This document shows positions 15,247 to 20,058 of a stretch of 20,058 nt of DNA, piece by piece. Source of the DNA: Planctomycetia bacterium (GTDB lineage Bacteria > Planctomycetota > Planctomycetia > Pirellulales > UBA1268); the NCBI GenBank assembly GCA_010027105.1, contig RGVT01000011.1, forward strand, positions 1 through 20,058. Reading direction: 5' to 3'. Position numbers and translations under genes: made by a program. The number at the start of each line of letters is the position of its first letter. Position 1 is the stretch's first letter. The notes under the pieces were generated by a model. That model was given only the letters and a program-made list of their open reading frames with translations. It ran no database searches and was not told where the DNA came from.

Positions 15247-16803
15247 ATGGCCATGCCCCACTCCCCCGCGCCGCCCTCCCGCGGGGCCACGATCCTCCTC
15301 TCGCGTCGCGACAACCAGGCCCGCGGCCTGGCCCGGCACTGCCGCGATTTTCTCGGCCGGCCGCAGCCGCTCGGGGCCGCCACGCTCGCGCTCCTCGAAC
15401 GGTTTCACCTCGACAGCGTCGGCTGCGGGGTGTCGGCGATCGCCCTCGGGGCCAATGCGCCGGCGGTGCTGCGCCGCGAGGCGCTCGCCGCCCCGCCGGC
15501 CGCGGGCTCCCGAGGGGGCATCTGCCTCGGCGACCCGCGGCCCTGCGCCGTCGAAAAGGCCGTGGCCGCCAACGCCTCGGCCGTGCGCGAATGGGATTCA
15601 AACGGCACGAACTTCGGCTACGACGCGGCCAAGGGCCGCACGGCGGGCGAGTTCGGCCACAACGACTGGTATCCAGTGGCCCTCGCCGCCGCCCGCGAGG
15701 CCAGCCTCGACGGCGACGCCACGCTCCGCGTGATGCTCCTCATCGACGAGATCCGCGGCCGCCTCGCCGAGGTGTTTGCCCTGCGAAAGTATGCGATCGA
15801 CCACGTGCACCACGGCGCCGTCGCGAGCGCGGCGGCGTATGCCGCCGCCCTCGGCGGCACGGAAGACCAGATCGAGTCGGCGATCGGGATGGTCGTCGCC
15901 CACTACGTGCCCTTTCGCGCGATCCGTGCGGGCCGCCAGCTCTCCGACTCGAAGGGGGCCTCGGCGGCCCTCGCGGCCGAGGCGGCCGTGACGAGCGCGC
16001 GGCGGGCGCTGGCCGGGTTCGTCGGCCCGCGCGACGTGTTCCGCAATCCGCTCGCGATCTACCGGCTGAACGAGCCCTGCCCCGCCGGCGAGAGCCCGTT
16101 CGACCTCGAGCTCGGCGTGAGCGGCGACGCGTTCGCGATCCATGCGATGCACTTCAAGCTCGGGCTCTACGAGCACCAGTCGGCCGGCGCGCTCCAGGCG
16201 CTCGTCGACCTGTTCGCCGCCTCCCCGCAGCTCGCGGGCGATTCCGACGGCATCCGCGCACTCCGCGTGAAGATCTACGAGCCGGCCTATTCGATCATCG
16301 CCGATCCCGCCAAGCGGACGCCCGCCACGCGGCAGTCGGCCGACCACTCGCTCCCCTACATCCTGGCGAGAACGTTGCTCAAGGCCGTTGCGGCCGCGCG
16401 GGCGGGGGAGCGGGCCGACTGGCGGTCGCTGATGCTGCTCCCCGCCGACTACTCCGACGCCGCGATCGCCGATCCTGCGATCAGCCGGCTCATCGACCGG
16501 ATCGCGATCGAGCACGGCGGCCCGGAGTTCGACTCCCGCTATCCCGCGGGCATCCCCACGAGCGTGGCGATCGAGCATGCCGCGCTCGGCCGGCTCGAGG
16601 GCGGGCTCGTGGAGTTTCCGCTCGGCCACGCCCGCGCCGACGCAGCCGCCACGGCCGCGCTCGTCGACCTCAAGTTCGACCGGCTCGTCGCCGGCGTCGT
16701 CGACGATCCGCAGGCCCTCCGCGCCCGGATGCGGCTCGCCGGCCGCTCCGCCGCCGAGATCGCCGACCTCTACGCGTTTCCGATCCGATGCACCACGACG
16801 TGA
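15247..16803 (+). CDS. MmgE/PrpD family protein (2-methylcitrate dehydratase-like)
   Basis: A 518-residue protein of the MmgE/PrpD family, whose best known members dehydrate 2-methylcitrate in propionate breakdown. Family marks: LLERFHLDSVGCGVSAIALG (49-68), VREWDSNGTNFGY (113-125, the region that usually carries the conserved acid and Asn), GEFGHNDWYPVALAAA (134-149), a long ALRKYAIDHVHHGAVASAAAYAAALGG helix pair and RVKIYEPAYSII. Cytoplasmic. A GTG at 15232 in frame would add five residues but lies inside the promoter element, so ATG 15247 is chosen; a second ATG follows two codons later. No prpB or prpC is near, so the substrate may differ. The 3' end overlaps truB. Confidence 0.88.
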   Translation: MAMPHSPAPPSRGATILLSRRDNQARGLARHCRDFLGRPQPLGAATLALLERFHLDSVGCGVSAIALGANAPAVLRREALAAPPAAGSRGGICLGDPRPCAVEKAVAANASAVREWDSNGTNFGYDAAKGRTAGEFGHNDWYPVALAAAREASLDGDATLRVMLLIDEIRGRLAEVFALRKYAIDHVHHGAVASAAAYAAALGGTEDQIESAIGMVVAHYVPFRAIRAGRQLSDSKGASAALAAEAAVTSARRALAGFVGPRDVFRNPLAIYRLNEPCPAGESPFDLELGVSGDAFAIHAMHFKLGLYEHQSAGALQALVDLFAASPQLAGDSDGIRALRVKIYEPAYSIIADPAKRTPATRQSADHSLPYILARTLLKAVAAARAGERADWRSLMLLPADYSDAAIADPAISRLIDRIAIEHGGPEFDSRYPAGIPTSVAIEHAALGRLEGGLVEFPLGHARADAAATAALVDLKFDRLVAGVVDDPQALRARMRLAGRSAAEIADLYAFPIRCTTT

Positions 16804-17666
16804 GCGGCGTGATCGCGATCGCGAAGCCGGCGGGGGTGACCTCGCGGAAGGTCGTGGATGCGGTGGCCCGCGCGCTCGACACGAAGGCCGTGGGCCACGC
16901 CGGCACGCTCGATCCGCTCGCCAGCGGTGTCGTCGTCGTGTGCGTGGGGCATGCCACGAAGCTCGTCGATTTCGTGCACGACCTGTCGAAGCGATACACG
17001 GCCGTGTTTCTCCTCGGCCGCTCGAGCCCGTCGGACGACCTCGAGACGCCCGTCGAGGAGGAGCCTGCGCCGGCGCGCCCGACGCGGGCGGACCTCGAGG
17101 CCGCGCTACCCTCGTTCCGCGGCCCGATCCTGCAGCGGCCCTGCGACTACTCGGCGGTGCACGTCGACGGCAAGCGGGCCTACCGGCTCGCGCGGCAGGG
17201 CCGGGCCGTCGAGCTGCCCGAGAAGCCGGTGAGCATCGAGCGCCTCGACGTCACTCACTATGAATGGCCGCGGCTCGGGCTCGAGATCGAGTGTTCGTCG
17301 GGCACGTTCGTGCGGGCGATCGGCCGCGACCTGGCGGCGGCCCTCGGCACGAAGGCGGTCATGGAATCGCTCGTGCGCACGGCCGTGGGCCCGTTCACGC
17401 TTCCCGGGTCGCTGCCGCTCGACGGCGTCGGGCCCGAGTCGGCCCGGGCGGCGTTGCTCCCGTGCCGGGCCGCCGTGCCCCATCTCCCGGCGCACGTCAT
17501 CGACGACCAGGCCCTTCCGCTCGCGATCCGCGGTGATCTGCTCGACATCGGAGCCGCGGCCGACTCCGTCGCGGCCCTCGATTCGGCGGGCGATCTCCTG
17601 GGCGTCCTGCGGCGACACGCGTCGGGCCGTCATCGGCTCAAGCCGAACTTCCGCGGCCTCGGCTGA
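16788..17666 (+). CDS. truB: tRNA pseudouridine(55) synthase
   Basis: A 292-residue enzyme that converts U55 in the T-loop of tRNAs to pseudouridine. The catalytic block GHAGTLDPLASGVVVV contains Asp42. Other TruB marks are IAIAKPAGVTSRKVVD, KRYTAVFLLG, the Tyr/Arg region DYSAVHVDGKRAYRLARQG and IECSSGTFVRAIGRDLA. The strand that is commonly Q-x-P-P-x-Y-S-A reads QRPCDYSA, a small departure. Taking ATG 16788 the gene overlaps PrpD by 16 bases; GTG 16800 would give a GTGA four-base overlap and a start at VSGVIAIAKP, which is equally reasonable. Either way the two genes are probably co-expressed. The C-terminal part (about 225-292) is a short PUA-like or linker region. Confidence 0.94.
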   Translation: MHHDVSGVIAIAKPAGVTSRKVVDAVARALDTKAVGHAGTLDPLASGVVVVCVGHATKLVDFVHDLSKRYTAVFLLGRSSPSDDLETPVEEEPAPARPTRADLEAALPSFRGPILQRPCDYSAVHVDGKRAYRLARQGRAVELPEKPVSIERLDVTHYEWPRLGLEIECSSGTFVRAIGRDLAAALGTKAVMESLVRTAVGPFTLPGSLPLDGVGPESARAALLPCRAAVPHLPAHVIDDQALPLAIRGDLLDIGAAADSVAALDSAGDLLGVLRRHASGRHRLKPNFRGLG

Positions 17667-17807
17667 GGAGCGGGGATGGAACGGTGCCGCGCAGCGGCGG
17701 CCGGTGTCGCGCGGCCGGCGTGCCCCTCCCCCTTCGCCGTCGCCCGGTGGTACGCTGCGGCGATCGGCGCGGTGCCGAACACCCCCGGCGGAGACGTCGT
17801 CGCCCTC
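17667..17807. other. 141-base gap between truB and the PQQ-propeller gene
   Basis: The gap contains an in-frame ATG at 17676 with GGAG six bases ahead, which would add 44 residues in front of the signal peptide, and the promoter-like TACGCT at 17751. It is GC-rich and in frame throughout, so a longer N-terminus cannot be fully excluded, but the signal peptide favours ATG 17808. Confidence 0.5.
17751..17756 (+). promoter_or_regulatory. candidate -10 hexamer TACGCT before the PQQ-propeller gene
   Basis: TACGCT followed by GCGGCG matches the PrpD promoter (TATCCT-GCGGCG) closely, but the next triplet is ATC, not ATG. A transcript from here would have a leader of about 45 bases to ATG 17808. Confidence 0.4.
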
Positions 17808-19142
17808 ATGAACCCTCGCTCCTTTCGCGGCGTCGTCGTCGGCATCACCTTGGTGTGTGCGGTCGCGGTGACGCCCGGTGCCCGAGCCGAGCATTGGCCG
17901 CAGTGGCGCGGGCCGCGCGGCGACGGCATCTCGGCCGAATCGGGCATCCCGGAAGGCTGGTCGAAGACGAAGCACGTCGCCTGGCGCACGCCCCTGCCGG
18001 GCCGGGCCGGGGCCACGCCCTGCGTGTGGGGCGACCGCATCTTCCTCACGAGCAACGAGGGAGACGATCTCGTGCTCCTCTGCGTGAACGCCGCCGACGG
18101 CGCGATCCGCTGGAAGCGTACGGTGGGCGGAGGCAACAAGGACGCCCGCTCCGGCGAGGGCAACTCGGCCAGCCCCTCCCCCTGCACCGACGGCGAGCAT
18201 GTGTGGGTGTTCTTCGGCACGGGGATCCTCGCCTGCTACACGACCGACGGTGCGGAGGTCTGGAAGACCGACGTCAACGAGCGCTTCGGGAAGATCGACA
18301 TCCAGTTCGGGATGACGAGCACGCCCGTACTCGACGGCGACGCTCTCTATCTCCAATTGATCCACGGCGCGATGAAGCTCGACGACGACACCCGCACCGG
18401 CAAGGTGATCCGGCTCGACGCCCGCACGGGCAAGACGGTCTGGGCGGTCGATCGGGTGACCGACGCCCAGTTCGAGTGCAAGCACTCCTACGCCTCGCCG
18501 GTGCTCTACCGCCACGACGGCCGCGAGTTCCTCGTCGTGCACGGGGCCGATTGCATCACCGGCCACGCCCTGGCCGACGGCCGCGAACTGTGGAGGTTCG
18601 GCGGGCTCAACGGCCCCACCGACACCAACCCCAAGCCCCACGACCAGACGTTCCGGTTCGTGGCCTCGCCTGTCTGCGCCCCGGGCACGATCGTCGTGCC
18701 GACGTGCAAGGGCGGCCCCACGCTCGCCCTCACCGTCGGCGATGCCCTCTCCGGCGACTGCACCGGCAAGGCCGACGTCGTGAAGTGGATCAATCCCGTC
18801 ACGCCCGACGTCAGCATCCCGCTGGTGACCGATGGCCTCGTCTACCTGCTCCACAAAGACGGCAAGCTGCAGTGCGTCGATCTTGAGACGGGCAAAGACG
18901 TCTACTTCCAGCGCACGCACACCGGGCAGCACCGCACGAGCCCGCTCCTCGCGGCCGGCAGGATCTATTTCGGCTCGAACGACGGCTGGGTGACGATCGT
19001 GCGGGCCGGGCGGGAGTTCGAGCAGCTCGACAGCGTCGATTTCGGAGGCGAGGCGATCACGGCGTCGCTCGTCGTCTCCGGCGGCACGCTGTACGTGCGC
19101 TCCTACGACGCGCTGTATGCGATCAAGGCGGATCGCCCGTAG
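17808..19142 (+). CDS. secreted PQQ-like beta-propeller repeat protein
   Basis: A 444-residue exported protein. The signal peptide has MNPRSFR, a hydrophobic core VVVGITLVCAVAV and a cleavage site around GARA-EHW. The mature part begins with WPQWRGPRGDGIS, the opening common to secreted planctomycete propellers, followed by about seven blade units of PQQ type (each with a core like G.IFLTSNEGDDLVLLCVNAADGAIRWKR, with the A-x-D-G/T-G-x-x-x-W motif; clear repeats at DARTGKTVWAVD, LADGRELWRFG and DLETGKDVYFQR). Such propellers may bind PQQ or act as scaffolds in the manner of BamB; none of the quinoprotein dehydrogenase catalytic residues can be named here, so an enzymatic role is unproven. It converges on the DUF1080 gene. 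Confidence 0.85.
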   Translation: MNPRSFRGVVVGITLVCAVAVTPGARAEHWPQWRGPRGDGISAESGIPEGWSKTKHVAWRTPLPGRAGATPCVWGDRIFLTSNEGDDLVLLCVNAADGAIRWKRTVGGGNKDARSGEGNSASPSPCTDGEHVWVFFGTGILACYTTDGAEVWKTDVNERFGKIDIQFGMTSTPVLDGDALYLQLIHGAMKLDDDTRTGKVIRLDARTGKTVWAVDRVTDAQFECKHSYASPVLYRHDGREFLVVHGADCITGHALADGRELWRFGGLNGPTDTNPKPHDQTFRFVASPVCAPGTIVVPTCKGGPTLALTVGDALSGDCTGKADVVKWINPVTPDVSIPLVTDGLVYLLHKDGKLQCVDLETGKDVYFQRTHTGQHRTSPLLAAGRIYFGSNDGWVTIVRAGREFEQLDSVDFGGEAITASLVVSGGTLYVRSYDALYAIKADRP

Positions 19143-19155
19143 CCGCGCTGGCGAT

Positions 19156-19193
19156 ACTCTGCGGCCCCGCCCGGCACGTCGTAGCCGCAGAGT
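19156..19193. repeat. split palindrome (copy D), possible terminator after the PQQ-propeller gene
   Basis: The arms ACTCTGCGG (19156-19164) and CCGCAGAGT (19185-19193) are perfect complements with a 20-base loop, starting 13 bases after the stop codon. The right arm belongs to an 18-base stretch (19180-19197) repeated exactly at 19241-19258. Confidence 0.65.
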
Positions 19194-19212
19194 GGCAGCG
19201 CCCTTTTCACCG

Positions 19213-19238
19213 GGAGCCCCGCCAGCCGGGCCGGCTCC
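19213..19238. terminator. hairpin in the gap between convergent genes
   Basis: GGAGCC (19213-19218) and GGCTCC (19233-19238) form a 6-base stem with a 14-base GC-rich loop, between repeat copies D and E. TTTT at 19204-19207 lies to its left, where it would sit after the stem only as AAAA on the minus strand, so terminator activity is uncertain. Confidence 0.3.
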
Positions 19239-19240
19239 TT

Positions 19241-19266
19241 CGTAGCCGCAGAGTGGCACTCTGCGG
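19241..19266. repeat. REP-like palindrome (copy E)
   Basis: CGTAG precedes arms CCGCAGAGT (19246-19254) and ACTCTGCGG (19258-19266) around loop GGC, a perfect 9-base stem. Same design as copy B with AGT in place of ATT and the matching compensatory change in the other arm. It ends 27 bases from the stop of the minus-strand DUF1080 gene. Confidence 0.8.
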
Positions 19267-19293
19267 AATCCGGCCTCGTCCCGGCGGTCACGG

Positions 19294-19974
19294 TCAATTC
19301 GTGGCCGAACCGTCGAGGGGGCGGATCGCGACGTTGCGAAACCGCACGTCGTGCCCGTGGTTCTGCAGGCACACATGGCCCGCGAGGGGCTTGGTGGCCG
19401 TCTCCTCGAGGGTGGTCTGGTCGAAGTGCTGGATCGGACGGCCGTTGAGGACGACGTCGATCACCGTGCCGCGGCAGGTCACCTCGAGCGTGTTCCATTC
19501 GCCCGCGGGCTTCATCGCATTTTCGGCCGGGGCCACGTAGCGGTAGAGCGAGCCGCTGGAGAACGGGCTCGGCGGCTGGCCGGCGTCGTCGAGGAGCTGG
19601 ATCTCGTAGGCGAAGCACGACGGCCGCGTGGTCTGGACGGCGGTCATGTCCACCGGCCCGGTCCGCAGGCCGACGCCGGAATTGCCCTTCGGGGCCATGA
19701 CGAATTCGACGTGCAGCGTGAAGTCGGCGAACCGCTCCCGCTCGTACCGCAGGAAACTCCAGCGATTGCCCGCGCACACGATCTCGCCGTCGCGCACCGA
19801 CCACACGGGCCTTCCGTCGGGCCGCGTGATCCCCTCCGTCGGGCCGTCGATCACCCAGCCTTCGAAGTCGCGGCCGTTGAAGAGCCGCAGATAGTCGCCG
19901 CTTTCAGCCGCCGAGACCGGCCCTGCAGCCGCTGCGACGACACCGATCGCGAGCAGCAAAGACACCCGCCTCAT
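19294..19974 (-). CDS. secreted DUF1080 (3-keto-disaccharide hydrolase) protein
   Basis: A 226-residue exported protein with a signal peptide (MRRVSLLLAIGVVAAAAG, cleavage near residue 22, VSA-AES). The rest is one DUF1080 domain, a jelly-roll fold related to concanavalin-like lectins and glycosidases: LFNGRDFEGW (31-40), WSVRDGEIVCAG, APKGNSGVGLR (94-104), YEIQLLDD (123-130), GSLYRYV, GEWNTLEV (158-165), VVLNGRPIQHFD and LQNHGHDVRFRNVAIRPL (203-220). Members act on 3-keto-glycosides or similar sugars outside the cell, and the family is abundant in Planctomycetota. The frame is open upstream, but ATG 19972-19974 gives a clean signal peptide and overlaps the preceding stop as ATGA, pointing to coupling with the PEP-CTERM gene. 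Confidence 0.9.
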   Translation of the reverse strand: MRRVSLLLAIGVVAAAAGPVSAAESGDYLRLFNGRDFEGWVIDGPTEGITRPDGRPVWSVRDGEIVCAGNRWSFLRYERERFADFTLHVEFVMAPKGNSGVGLRTGPVDMTAVQTTRPSCFAYEIQLLDDAGQPPSPFSSGSLYRYVAPAENAMKPAGEWNTLEVTCRGTVIDVVLNGRPIQHFDQTTLEETATKPLAGHVCLQNHGHDVRFRNVAIRPLDGSATN

Positions 19975-20058
19975 CGCCGCCGCCTCGCGAGCCCCCACGC
20001 CGCGGCGATGCCGATGCCGGCGAGGGCCATCGCCCCCGGCTCGGGCACGACGATCACG
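19971..20058 (-). CDS. 3' end of a PEP-CTERM-anchored exported protein
   Basis: Only the last 28 codons are in the window; the gene enters from the right edge. They read VIVVPEPGAMALAGIGIA, then AAWGLA and a final RRRR before TGA: the VPEP motif, a short hydrophobic helix and a basic tail, the complete tripartite PEP-CTERM signal recognised by exosortase/archaeosortase-type systems. The protein is therefore exported and handled at the cell surface or released. Its main domain is outside the window. The stop TGA (19973-19971) overlaps the DUF1080 start, so the two are likely one transcript. Confidence 0.88.
   Translation of the reverse strand, partial: VIVVPEPGAMALAGIGIAAAWGLARRRR

Noticed and set aside
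13323..16787. Very long plus-strand open frame in front of truB, running opposite to the kinase and hemL genes
   Set aside because: It is the antisense of well-identified genes. Saturated G/C third positions remove stops from other frames, and the translation is Arg/Gly/His/Pro-rich with no family motif. Only the part from 16788 is truB.
19151..19166. TACTCT-GCGGCC after the PQQ-propeller gene as a leaderless promoter
   Set aside because: No start codon follows and the hexamer lies in an arm of the palindrome, so it is better explained by the repeat.
17106..19376. Long minus-strand open frame (over 700 codons) opposite truB and the PQQ-propeller gene
   Set aside because: Antisense shadow: both plus-strand genes have clear family motifs, and the minus reading has none.

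Overview
The window reads as ordinary chromosome from a high-GC member of the Planctomycetota, possibly Pirellulales-like. Evidence: nearly every codon ends in G or C; a PEP-CTERM sorting tail lies at the right edge; there is a DUF1080 (3-keto-disaccharide hydrolase) secreted protein and a secreted PQQ-type beta-propeller protein; a Hanks-type Ser/Thr kinase with one membrane span is present; and short hairpin repeats fill the intergenic gaps. The taxonomic call is inferred from gene content. No rRNA, tRNA, insertion sequence, phage gene or CRISPR array was seen.

Layout, left to right. A possible 5' fragment of a minus-strand gene (1-65) diverges from a WYL-family regulator (134-1231, +). Next is a long minus-strand block read from 10266 down to 1263: an old-yellow-enzyme-like flavin oxidoreductase, a cardiolipin synthase, the methionine-salvage genes mtnB, mtnD and mtnC, a FIST-domain sensor-like protein, a small lipoprotein and the 4-alpha-glucanotransferase malQ. 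Diverging from it at 10297 are a DapA-family aldolase and an endonuclease/exonuclease/phosphatase-family protein (+). These converge on a kinase-hemL pair (minus, 15224-12013). The kinase gene diverges from a MmgE/PrpD gene and truB (+). A PQQ-propeller gene (+) then converges on a DUF1080 gene whose start overlaps the stop of a PEP-CTERM protein (minus, running off the right edge).

Functional links. mtnB-mtnD-mtnC encode three consecutive steps of the methionine salvage pathway (dehydratase, then enolase-phosphatase, then dioxygenase in reaction order) and sit 26 or fewer bases from a FIST gene, so the FIST protein may sense a pathway metabolite. The kinase and hemL share an ATGA overlap, placing a membrane kinase and an early tetrapyrrole enzyme on one transcript. 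PrpD-TruB, DapA-like-EEP and PEP-CTERM-DUF1080 also overlap at start and stop.

The most unusual signals are in the control DNA rather than the proteins. Four start codons (8785, 10297, 15224, 15247) each lie exactly six bases after a TAnnnT hexamer, as expected for leaderless transcripts. At three places the hexamer belongs to a symmetric AnnnTAnnnT element carrying a -10 on each strand. In the 22-base gap between the kinase and PrpD genes, both -10s are six bases from their own start codon. A second theme is a family of short palindromes (arms such as CCGCAGATT and AATCTGCGG around a 3-base loop) in gaps at 3.9-4.0, 12.0 and 19.2 kb; one copy supplies the stop codon of hemL. I did not find a clearly new multi-gene defence or metabolic system.
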